Assembly (NCBI RefSeq): GCF_014905095.1 | Contig: NZ_CP041165.1 | Span: forward strand, 1,674,001 to 1,738,000 | DNA from: Sulfurimonas marina | GTDB taxonomy: Bacteria; Campylobacterota; Campylobacteria; Campylobacterales; Sulfurimonadaceae | DNA length: 64,000 bases | Direction: 5' to 3' | Shown: in pieces, positions 36,834-43,985 of the stretch | Layout of the letters: every line of letters starts with the position of its first letter | How positions within the stretch are numbered: position 1 is the stretch's first letter | Made by a program: the position numbers and the translations under genes | Notes under the pieces: model-generated | Told to the model about the DNA's origin: nothing | Seen by the model: only the letters and a program-made list of their open reading frames with translations | Database searches by the model: none

Positions 36834-37136
36834 ATGACAATAGTGACACATGATCCAATGATTTTTGGAATAATTGATGATGTTATCAATAACTTATCCA
36901 TTGCATCAGATCGACATGAAAATGACATGTTTGCAGGTGCTTACTTGATACTAGAAACTCTAAAAGACAAATATTCTTGTCTTATCGATGATGCAACTTA
37001 TCTAAGTGAATTTCTAGCTACATTAGAGCTAATTACAAGAGGCTTACAAGCTACTAATGAGATGATGGACAAAAATGTTATGCAAGCATGTACATCTTTA
37101 TTACGCGTTCAAGAATATATTAAAGAGGCTCTGTAA
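36834..37136 (+). CDS. Small helical island protein, unknown function
   Basis: 100 residues, all-helical and acidic (DPMIFGIIDDVINNLSIASDRHENDMFAGAYLILETLKDKY). No family recognised. AAAAGGAG lies before the ATG, 12 bases after terS. Last gene of the satellite core before the cargo block. Confidence 0.45.
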   Translation: MTIVTHDPMIFGIIDDVINNLSIASDRHENDMFAGAYLILETLKDKYSCLIDDATYLSEFLATLELITRGLQATNEMMDKNVMQACTSLLRVQEYIKEAL

Positions 37137-37290
37137 GCAAACATTGATTTTACTTATATCTATGTTTACATGTGATTTAATATCGTTAAATGATTAAATA
37201 AGAGATTGTAATATGGCTAGTAAACGAGAAACTTTAGAGGTAAAGTGAAAAAAGTAAAAAAAGATGAATGGGAATTAATCGAACTTCAAT

Positions 37291-38160
37291 TTGAACAATA
37301 AAAATAACATTCAAATAGACTTTTTATTATGGGAAAAAACAGCTAAAATATGGACAATGAAATATAATGACCTAAATTTAAAAGAATGGAAAAAGATTGA
37401 CATTAATACAGACAGTCTTTGGATAATTAATGAAAGAGATAAATCTGGTAAACATAAAAATATTTACCATGGCAATTTTGTACCACAGATACCGAATGAA
37501 TTAATTAGACGCTATACAAAAGAAAAAGAAACTATTTTAGAACCTTTTATGGGGAGTGGTACTACATTATTTGAATGTGAACGCCTTCATAGAAAATATA
37601 TTGGATTTGATATAAATCAAAATATGATTGACTATGTTCATAGTTCTATGAAAGATGGATTAACGACATATCCTGATTATTACATTGAGAATGCAAATTC
37701 ACTGAACAATAAACTTATAGAAAAACATATAAACTTAGCATCTCAACAGTTTCACCAAAGTGAAAAAGTTCAATTTGTCTTAATGCATCCTCCCTATATG
37801 GACATTGTAAAATTTACAGACAATCACAATGATTTATCGCAAATTGATGATGTTGAACTATTTCTAAAAAAATTTAAAAATATATGTACAAATTTTTTAC
37901 AATATTTAGAAAATGACAGATATTTTGCAGTTGTAATTGGCGATGTTTATAAAAATAGCGAAGTAATTCCTCTTGGGTTCTACTGTATGGATATGATACA
38001 AAAAAACTTTAATGTAAAACTAAAAGGAACTATTGTAAAAAACATTGAAGGTAATAGAGGCAAACAAGGAAGTGGTGGTATTTGGAGATATAGAGCTTTA
38101 AACAGTGATTACTATATTTTTAAGCATGAATATATTTTTGTTTTTAAAAAGGTTAAATGA
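37291..38160 (+). CDS. DNA N4/N6 methyltransferase (island cargo)
   Basis: SAM-dependent DNA amino-methyltransferase of about 289 residues. Motif I is EPFMGSGTTLFECERLHRKYIGFDIN (FMGSG at about 86-90) and motif IV is LMHPPYMDIVKF (HPPY at about 166-169), so SAM binding precedes the catalytic motif and Asp of DPPY is replaced by His. A target-recognition region is probably the C-terminal 80 residues. Start: TTG 37291 has a poor ribosome site; ATG 37357 (residue 23) is an alternative that leaves the motifs intact. It overlaps the next gene by four bases (ATGATGG), so it is co-translated with a nuclease, as in restriction-modification pairs. Confidence 0.8.
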   Translation: MNNKNNIQIDFLLWEKTAKIWTMKYNDLNLKEWKKIDINTDSLWIINERDKSGKHKNIYHGNFVPQIPNELIRRYTKEKETILEPFMGSGTTLFECERLHRKYIGFDINQNMIDYVHSSMKDGLTTYPDYYIENANSLNNKLIEKHINLASQQFHQSEKVQFVLMHPPYMDIVKFTDNHNDLSQIDDVELFLKKFKNICTNFLQYLENDRYFAVVIGDVYKNSEVIPLGFYCMDMIQKNFNVKLKGTIVKNIEGNRGKQGSGGIWRYRALNSDYYIFKHEYIFVFKKVK

Positions 38161-39290
38161 TGGCAACAGCGCACGTATTTATAGTAGATTACAATACATT
38201 TAAGTATCACTTAGAATATCTGTTTGCAGGGACAGGAGCAGGTAACAAGGTAATAGATTTTAACAATGTCAGCACTACAACTTTACATGCTCAAAGTGAA
38301 AATAATTTAGTTGGAATGATCGCTGACATAAATAGAATTAGAGTTAATGATTATGTTCTTTTTTATCTACAGCAGAATTATCAAATGGGAATCTATGAAG
38401 GTAAATTTTATGGAATTTTTAAAGTAATAGAGAGAAGAGGATTTATAGATAATAATGACTCCCAACAGTTCTTAAAGAATGAATTACAAAAATCTTTGAC
38501 TTTTAGAATTTTACTTCAAGCTGATGATGTATATGCTGATGGAGTTACAGAGTGGGAAGCTCTGGATGAAATATCGAGTATTCAATCTCCAAATCAAATG
38601 CTTTGGAGTTTAATTTATAGAAAACTGAAAGGTAATCGTGGAAATACAATGATTACTATTTATGAATTTGATAGGATAAAACAACTTATTCGCAATAAAA
38701 ATAATAGAAATGTATTAACTGGGAACTACTTTACTTTTAATACTCAATCTCAGAAAATTGAATCCTGTACTCAACAAAACAGATATACGGGTCGTCAAAG
38801 CAATATTAATCTTTTACCACGACTTATAAATAAATATTCAAGAAACCTACAATTTGAAATACATCTACAAGCTTATATACTACAAAACTTAGAAAATATA
38901 ACACCTTTTTCTAATGAACAAATTGAATGGATTGGGAATGAAGTATCTTGTGGTGTAGGAATGCAAAGAATTGACATTATGTTGTCTACAGTAAGAAATA
39001 CAAATAGAGTTTGTATTCCAATAGAGTTAAAATCCACAGAAGCTTACTTATCAATTACGACACAACTTCAAAGATATGTCGATTGGATTCAACAATACTA
39101 TTTACCTAATAGACCTTCAGATTTGGAACCAATGATTATATCAAGAAAAATTTCTAATAAAACAAGTCAAAATTATTTAAATCTAGTGGCTGAATTTAAT
39201 ACTTTCAATCGACGAAATAATTTACAACTCCGATATGTTGAATTTGACATTATTACAAATAATATTAACTTTGTTGAAGTTATATATTAA
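38157..39290 (+). CDS. EVE/PUA-like + NucS-like nuclease fusion (island cargo)
   Basis: 377 residues. The first 170 resemble an EVE/PUA-type domain (AHVFIVDYNTFKYHLEYLF, RVNDYVLFYLQQ, GIFKVIERRGFID, LTFRILLQADDV, VTEWEALDE), a fold that in known cases reads modified bases. The C-terminal half has the NucS/DUF91-type PD-(D/E)XK core: GMQRIDIMLS with Asp273, IPIELKS with Glu290 and Lys292, then the TTQLQRYVDWIQQYY helix with Gln303. So it should cut DNA selected by its amino-terminal reader, or act as the restriction partner of the overlapping methyltransferase. Fold assignments are from motifs, not from a search. Confidence 0.7.
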   Translation: MMATAHVFIVDYNTFKYHLEYLFAGTGAGNKVIDFNNVSTTTLHAQSENNLVGMIADINRIRVNDYVLFYLQQNYQMGIYEGKFYGIFKVIERRGFIDNNDSQQFLKNELQKSLTFRILLQADDVYADGVTEWEALDEISSIQSPNQMLWSLIYRKLKGNRGNTMITIYEFDRIKQLIRNKNNRNVLTGNYFTFNTQSQKIESCTQQNRYTGRQSNINLLPRLINKYSRNLQFEIHLQAYILQNLENITPFSNEQIEWIGNEVSCGVGMQRIDIMLSTVRNTNRVCIPIELKSTEAYLSITTQLQRYVDWIQQYYLPNRPSDLEPMIISRKISNKTSQNYLNLVAEFNTFNRRNNLQLRYVEFDIITNNINFVEVIY

Positions 39291-39310
39291 ATACAAGATG
39301 TGAAATAAAT

Positions 39311-39934
39311 ATGGATTTAGAAAGATTAGAAAAAGAATTAAAGAATAGGCTACCTTATGGTTATAGTTGGGGGAAAAAGCAAGATAATAGCTGGGACCAA
39401 CAAACAAATTTTATCTATAAAACTTACAGTGTTTCAAAACTTTTAGAAAAAACACAACACCTTAGTGAAGGTCTTAGAAATTATGCTTTAAACAGATGGT
39501 ATAACTATTGGAGTGCAATGGGTGTTGAAGATATTTTTTGTTCACATGAAAATGTCGAAGCAAATAAAAATATATATGACAAACTTATTGATTTTAGAAT
39601 AAATGATATTCCCTTTGATCATAAAACATCAATTTTTCCAAAAGGTTTTAATAAAGATATTGAATATGCACTTAACAACAAAAGAGAATTGATTCAATGG
39701 CTATATGACAATCAAAGCCAACAAGGACGAAAGCACTTGGAAAACCGTCTTTTTATTGTCCTATATGATAAAAATCATCAACACTGGAAAATGAAAGCAG
39801 AAATATCGCTATTAAAACAAGCAATTGAACAATATGTTCAAGATTTCAATATAAAGAATTTAGAAGTCTTCAACTTTGGAAATGGAGAAGTCTTGTCAGA
39901 TATTATTTGGATTCAAAATGAAGGAGTATTATGA
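39311..39934 (+). CDS. Putative PD-(D/E)XK nuclease-like protein (island cargo)
   Basis: 207 residues. The segment LIDFRINDIPFDHKTSIFPKGF gives Asp94 and a D103-H-K105 pair, the spacing of a PD-(D/E)XK active site, followed by NRLFIVLYDKNHQHWK (a core strand) and a helix. The first 90 residues are helical, with NRWYNYWSAMGVEDIFC. It lies 20 bases after the EVE/NucS gene and overlaps the next by four. It could be a restriction endonuclease or a subunit; no family name is certain. Confidence 0.55.
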   Translation: MDLERLEKELKNRLPYGYSWGKKQDNSWDQQTNFIYKTYSVSKLLEKTQHLSEGLRNYALNRWYNYWSAMGVEDIFCSHENVEANKNIYDKLIDFRINDIPFDHKTSIFPKGFNKDIEYALNNKRELIQWLYDNQSQQGRKHLENRLFIVLYDKNHQHWKMKAEISLLKQAIEQYVQDFNIKNLEVFNFGNGEVLSDIIWIQNEGVL

Positions 39935-41184
39935 TTGAAAAGTCAAAAGAAAATCAATTACTAAAAGCATATATTACAAAACACAATGATATGCAAGGTG
40001 TAATTAAAACTAATAGTGGACGCCATTGCTATCATATAAGATTTAAGTTGTCAGGCAGTTTAACAGACTACCAAAAATATTTTAAACCACTTAACATAAT
40101 GGTAAAAGAATCAGATCATAGCTGTTCATCAAAAAGTCCAACTTATATTTTGGAAAATACAGTTCAAATAGATTCTATCCCTAAAAACACTCAGTTATAT
40201 TGGGTTAATAATGAAGTTGAAAATTCCAAAACAGGAAGTACGTTATTCGCTACAAAAGATTTAAGCCCAGATAAATTAAACGTTACTGCTAAAACATATA
40301 CAATAGATGAATTAATAGCTGATGTAACAAAAAAAGTTCAATTAAAATATGATAAATGTGTCGCTACAGAGTTAATAAGACTTTTAAACCTTGCTTCTCA
40401 AAAAAAAGATATTATTAAAATTGATCCTATTTTAACATTTACAACCGAAGACTTAAAAGTTATATCGAAAGACTTTGGAGAGATTTTAGCTGCAATATGG
40501 ATTATGAAAAATTCAAATTTTAGTAAAGTAATATTTCCAAAGAATTCAAATGAAAAATTGATAGATTTTTATGCTGAAAAAGTTTCAATAAACTATCCTA
40601 TTTCTGTTAAATCAGGTAAAGGTGGTAAAGTTCTTCTTCAAAATCTTATAGATGCTTTAAACCGAAGAACAAGAAAGCATTCAAAAAAAATATCTGAAGA
40701 GCCTATATATCAGATTATTCAAATCGTAAATAAAAATAGTGCAAAGGAACAAATGGTTATAATACATCAATATTTACAGACGAAAATGATTGAAGATTTA
40801 GCTACAATTCTAAAAAAACCAATTGAACTTATTGACTTAGAATATATCAAAAATTGGAGTAATAGCAAAACTATTGAAGAACTTAAAGAATTATTATCTG
40901 ATTGGTGGAAAGAATATTCTCAACCTACAAAATTCAATATACAAGATCAAGAAAGATTAGTGATTTCTCCTTTAGGAGAGGCTATAAAATACACTCTTAA
41001 TAACGACCCTAAATTGAAAGAATCATTGAACTGTATAGCTAAGCAAGTGGCATTATTACAGGTGAATGTAGATATAAACACTAAAACCATGAGATTCCAA
41101 AAAAGTTTCTTTAAAAACGCAAAATTTGAATTTGGATGGCCTGGGTATTCATCAGGAAACAAACTTGGATTCAGAATGGTTTAA
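39931..41184 (+). CDS. Large putative restriction-nuclease-like protein (island cargo)
   Basis: 417 residues, not recognised as a named family. The centre looks like a nuclease core: KDFGEILAAIWIM (Glu184), KLIDFYAEK (Asp212), YPISVKSGKGGK (S225-V-K227). The acidic residue usual before Lys is Ser, a variant known in the Cfr10I/Bse634I group, where an acidic residue from elsewhere completes the site; Asp241 is a candidate. The first 140 residues (GVIKTNSGRHCYHIRFKLSG, KTGSTLFATKDLSPDKL) would be a separate recognition domain. Last gene of the four-gene operon. Inactive or structural roles are possible. Confidence 0.5.
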   Translation: MIEKSKENQLLKAYITKHNDMQGVIKTNSGRHCYHIRFKLSGSLTDYQKYFKPLNIMVKESDHSCSSKSPTYILENTVQIDSIPKNTQLYWVNNEVENSKTGSTLFATKDLSPDKLNVTAKTYTIDELIADVTKKVQLKYDKCVATELIRLLNLASQKKDIIKIDPILTFTTEDLKVISKDFGEILAAIWIMKNSNFSKVIFPKNSNEKLIDFYAEKVSINYPISVKSGKGGKVLLQNLIDALNRRTRKHSKKISEEPIYQIIQIVNKNSAKEQMVIIHQYLQTKMIEDLATILKKPIELIDLEYIKNWSNSKTIEELKELLSDWWKEYSQPTKFNIQDQERLVISPLGEAIKYTLNNDPKLKESLNCIAKQVALLQVNVDINTKTMRFQKSFFKNAKFEFGWPGYSSGNKLGFRMV

Positions 41185-41194
41185 AAAATAATTG

Positions 41195-41218
41195 TACAAA
41201 GTTAATAAAATATTTGTA
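41195..41218. promoter_or_regulatory. Possible controller-protein operator
   Basis: TACAAA at 41195-41200 and TTTGTA at 41213-41218 form an inverted repeat with a 12-base spacer, upstream of a TATAAT at 41237-41242 and the HTH gene. Such boxes before a small HTH gene that overlaps a methyltransferase resemble C-boxes of restriction-modification systems. Confidence 0.4.
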
Positions 41219-41242
41219 TTTCTAATTAAATAAAGGTATAAT

Positions 41243-41461
41243 TTGAATATTGATAAATTTAAAATTAAAGAACTGATGGCAAAAAAACAGATTAAAACAC
41301 AATCTGAATTAGCTGAATTATTGGGAATGTCTAAAAATCAATTATCTAATATTTTAAGCGATGATTTTGATCCAATAAAAAGTAATGTTAGAAAACTGTC
41401 TGATTTTTTTGAAGTTAGTCCTCTATCAATAATCAAAGATACTAAGGAAAACATAGAGTGA
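41243..41461 (+). CDS. Xre-type HTH regulator, controller-like
   Basis: 72 residues with a Cro/CI-type HTH: KTQSELAELLGMSKNQLSNILSDDFDPIKSNVRKLSDFFEVSPLSII. Overlaps the methyltransferase gene by four bases (GTGA), the common layout of controller genes. The listed start is TTG 41243, which lies directly after a TATAAT; if that is the -10 box, the transcript starts inside and ATG 41276 (MAKKQIKT) would be used, possibly leaderless. Confidence 0.75.
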   Translation: MNIDKFKIKELMAKKQIKTQSELAELLGMSKNQLSNILSDDFDPIKSNVRKLSDFFEVSPLSIIKDTKENIE

Positions 41462-42468
41462 ACTATATAGGATCTAAATTAAAATTATCTTCTTGGATAG
41501 AAGAAGAAGTAAAAAATGTTGTTGGGGACGATCTTAGTCAAAAAGTTTTTTGTGATTTATTTGCTGGCACAGGCATAGTAGGAAGAACTTTCAAAAACGA
41601 TGTTAAACAAGTAATTAGTAATGATATTGAAGATTATAGTTATATATTAAATAGGAATTATATACAAAATTCATCTACTCTTGAGCAAGCAGAAGAATAT
41701 ATTATTCAGTTAAATAACTTGCCTCTTATTGAAGATGGGTTTATATATAATAACTATTGTATGGGAAGTGGTAGTGAACGACAGTATTTTAGTGATTATA
41801 ATGGTAAAAAAATAGATACTATACGACTTCAAATAGAAAAGTGGAAGACTGATAAAAAAATAAATGAAAATATGTATTATTTTTTATTAGCTTCTTTACT
41901 TGAAAGTGCTGATAAGGTCGCAAATACTGCATCGGTATATGGAGCTTTTTTAAAAAAGTTAAAAAAGTCTGCCTTAAAAGAATTGGCACTTGAAAGTGCA
42001 AACTTTGATCTTTCTTCAAATAAGCATGTTGTTCATAAAGAAGATAGTAATACTTTAATTCAAAAAATTTCAGGGGATATATTATATTTAGATCCTCCAT
42101 ACAATCAAAGACAATACGGCGCAAACTATCACTTGTTAAATACAATAACAAAGTATGATAATTTTACACCAAAAGGTAAAACTGGAATGAGAGAATACTT
42201 CCGTTCTCAATATTGTAGTAAAAAAGATGTAGCAGAAAGTTTCAATGAACTTATAAAAAATGCAAATTTTAAATATATTTTTCTTAGTTACAATAATGAG
42301 GGTTTAATGAGTGAAGACACGACTCGTGAGATAATGGAAAATTATGGTGAGTATAAATTGATTAAAAAAGAATATCAACGATTTAAAGCTGATAAAACGG
42401 AAAATAGAAATCATAAAGCTAATAGTACTTTTGAATACTTACACGTACTAATTAAGAAAGAACTTTAA
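41458..42468 (+). CDS. D12-class (Dam-family) DNA adenine methyltransferase
   Basis: 336 residues with the D12 order: amino-terminal MNYIGSKLKLSSWI, motif I FCDLFAGTGIVG near 36, and motif IV LYLDPPYNQRQYGANYHLLNTI near 210, then the alpha-class C-terminus (KYIFLSYNNEGLMS). Expected product N6-methyladenine. The target-recognition insert is between motifs III and IV or just after. Start GTG 41458 inside the regulator end. No obvious separate nuclease follows; the nuclease-like genes just upstream or the HARE-HTH gene downstream may be functional partners. Confidence 0.85.
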   Translation: MNYIGSKLKLSSWIEEEVKNVVGDDLSQKVFCDLFAGTGIVGRTFKNDVKQVISNDIEDYSYILNRNYIQNSSTLEQAEEYIIQLNNLPLIEDGFIYNNYCMGSGSERQYFSDYNGKKIDTIRLQIEKWKTDKKINENMYYFLLASLLESADKVANTASVYGAFLKKLKKSALKELALESANFDLSSNKHVVHKEDSNTLIQKISGDILYLDPPYNQRQYGANYHLLNTITKYDNFTPKGKTGMREYFRSQYCSKKDVAESFNELIKNANFKYIFLSYNNEGLMSEDTTREIMENYGEYKLIKKEYQRFKADKTENRNHKANSTFEYLHVLIKKEL

Positions 42469-42523
42469 ACTATAAAAGTTTAACATGCTATAATTGAACA
42501 AAATTAATAATCAAAGGAATTCA

Positions 42524-42766
42524 ATGAAAGGTAGTTATACTAATTGGGATCTAATTGCTGATGTCTTTAAAAAAGAAAAAAGGCCCCTCGGTGTGAAAGA
42601 AATTTGGGATATAGCTGTTAAACTTGGTTTAGATAAGAAAACAAATAATTCAGGAAAAACTCCTTGGAACAGTTTACATAGCATGTTCAATTATAGAAAA
42701 AAAATTGGGAATGATGAGTATATTCAAGTAGGAAAAAAATGGTTACCAAAATCTTTAAAAATTTAA
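42524..42766 (+). CDS. HARE-HTH domain small protein
   Basis: 80 residues that match a HARE-HTH domain end to end: TNWDLIADVFKKEKRPLGVKEIWDIAVKLGL, GKTPWNSLHSMFNYRKKIGNDEYIQVGKKWLP. This domain occurs in restriction enzymes and chromatin proteins and has been predicted to link to modified DNA. Here it stands alone. Start ATG 42524 has AAAGGA five bases upstream; a TATAAT at about 42489 gives it its own promoter. Last gene of the island. Confidence 0.7.
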   Translation: MKGSYTNWDLIADVFKKEKRPLGVKEIWDIAVKLGLDKKTNNSGKTPWNSLHSMFNYRKKIGNDEYIQVGKKWLPKSLKI

Positions 42767-42798
42767 TTTTCCTTTATTAGACAATTAAACTTTATTAT

Positions 42799-42819
42799 TT
42801 GTGTGTAACATTGTGTGTA
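42799..42819 (+). promoter_or_regulatory. Candidate integrase arm-type sites, right end
   Basis: TTGTGTGTA at 42799-42807 and again at 42811-42819, the same motif as near the left end. 42800-42809 is the exact reverse complement of GTTACACACA at 32171-32180. Confidence 0.4.
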
Positions 42820-42865
42820 TATAAATATAAATACATACTTATACACCTGTTATAGATATTATTTA

Positions 42866-42885
42866 ATTCCGCACAGCTCCACCAA
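42866..42885 (+). repeat. Right attachment repeat of the island
   Basis: Exact 20-base copy of the tmRNA 3' end (see 31991-32010). The rest of the tmRNA is absent here, so it is an attachment-site scar and not a second ssrA. It marks the distal island border; chromosome resumes with the TraB/GumN gene. Confidence 0.92.
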
Positions 42886-42993
42886 TGTTTCAAAACCTCC
42901 TTTTTAAACAACTTCTTGATAAAAACATATCTTCACGCTATTATTACAATATACAACAGAAAAATACAATTTTTTATTTTTTAAAGGCTTCTA

Positions 42994-43842
42994 ATGAGAG
43001 TTATATCTATTTTATTCCTTATAACTATTTCCTTATTTGCAGATTCTTTTGTTTGGAAAGTACAAAAAGGTGATTCTACTCTATACCTCGGTGGTACTAT
43101 ACATCTATTGCGTCCTGCTGATTTTCCTCTCCCTAAAGAGTTTGAAAGCGCTTATAAACGCTCAGAAGTTCTTGTATTTGAAACTCAAATAGACAGACTG
43201 GAAGATCCAAGTTTTCAAGAGTTTATGATGCAATCAATGCTTTACAACGATGGCTCGACACTCAAACAACATCTTCAAGAAACAACTTATAAAAGATTAG
43301 AAGAGTATTGCCAAGACAATAATATAAGTCTTCAAAATATGCAACAGATGAAAGCCTCTATGGTCGCCTTGGCATTGATGCAAATGCGATATATGGAATT
43401 AGGAGCTACCCAAGATGGTGTAGACCGCTACTATTATCAAAAAGCTGTAGCAGATAAAAAAAAGAGTGAATATTTTGAAACACTTGAAGAGCAAGTAGGT
43501 ATGATCGCAAATATTGGCGGGGATGACGAAGATGATTTTGTACTCCAGACACTAAGCGATATAAAAGAGCTCGATACTATGTTTACAAAAATTGTTCAGT
43601 TTTGGAAAAATGGAAAAGAGAAAGAGCTCTCAGATTTTTTCATTTTAGATCTTAAAAAACAGTCTAGGCAACTTTACAACGACCTAATCGTCAAAAGAAA
43701 TATCGCTTGGCTTCCACAGATCAAACATTACCTCACAACAGAAAAGACAGAGTTTATCTTAGTTGGTGCAGGTCATTTAGTAGGTCCTGATGGATTACTG
43801 CAAGCTTTAAAAAAAGAGGGGTATAAAGTTACTAAACTTTAA
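42994..43842 (+). CDS. TraB/GumN family protein
   Basis: 282 residues with a signal peptide (1-16, ending LFA) and the family start SFVWKVQKGDSTLYLGGTIHLLRPADFPLPKEFESAYKRSEVLVFE plus the C-terminal FILVGAGHLVGPDGLLQALKKEGYKVTKL. The GGTIH and GAGHL motifs carry the histidines/glutamate proposed as a metal protease-like site. Function in bacteria is poorly defined; periplasmic. Probably the original neighbour of ssrA before the island arrived. Confidence 0.85.
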   Translation: MRVISILFLITISLFADSFVWKVQKGDSTLYLGGTIHLLRPADFPLPKEFESAYKRSEVLVFETQIDRLEDPSFQEFMMQSMLYNDGSTLKQHLQETTYKRLEEYCQDNNISLQNMQQMKASMVALALMQMRYMELGATQDGVDRYYYQKAVADKKKSEYFETLEEQVGMIANIGGDDEDDFVLQTLSDIKELDTMFTKIVQFWKNGKEKELSDFFILDLKKQSRQLYNDLIVKRNIAWLPQIKHYLTTEKTEFILVGAGHLVGPDGLLQALKKEGYKVTKL

Positions 43843-43895
43843 TATCCTTCAACCTCAACGCATTTACAATTACAAACACAGAACTTGATTTTTTC
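43832..43895 (-). pseudogene. 3' scar of a P-type (heavy-metal) ATPase gene
   Basis: On the minus strand about 20 codons read KKSSSVFVIVNALRLKDIKV then stop. SSVxVxxNALRL is the hallmark C-terminus of CopA-type P-ATPases. A stop codon lies just upstream and no other part of such a gene is present, so this is a remnant. Its end overlaps the 3' end of the TraB/GumN gene. Confidence 0.5.
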
Positions 43896-43985
43896 TAAGC
43901 TTTAGCTCTTAACATCACTTTATAAATAAACCTTATAAAGAAAAAGCATAACATATGAGGTGTATAGTGCAAAAAAGGATACTTC

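Larger units (their letters stand above)
31991..42885 (+). mobile_element. 10.9-kb integrative island at ssrA, phage-satellite-like, with DNA modification/nuclease cargo
   Basis: Bounded by the 20-base direct repeat. All recognised genes point the same way: integrase, unknown, AlpA, replication-type protein, HTH, two unknown proteins, terminase small subunit, unknown, then a methyltransferase/nuclease block and a HARE-HTH gene. There is a terminase small subunit but no large subunit, portal, capsid, tail or lysis gene, and no conjugation gene. Size, gene order and TerS-only content match phage satellites (P4- or PICI-like) rather than a defective full prophage, although a heavily deleted prophage cannot be excluded. 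AT content is visibly higher than in the flanks. Confidence 0.85.

Noticed and set aside
37291-42766. BREX, DISARM, Pgl or Dnd/Ssp system
   Set aside because: No PglX/PglZ, helicase, BrxC-type ATPase, DndC-like sulfurtransferase or phospholipase-D protein is present; only methyltransferases, nuclease-like and HTH proteins.
42866-42885. Second tmRNA or tRNA gene
   Set aside because: Only the last 19 bases of the tmRNA are present; upstream sequence cannot fold into a T arm. It is an attachment repeat.
42885-43073. 62-codon frame starting in the right attachment repeat
   Set aside because: Overlaps the signal-peptide region of the TraB/GumN gene in another frame and looks like translated AT-rich DNA.
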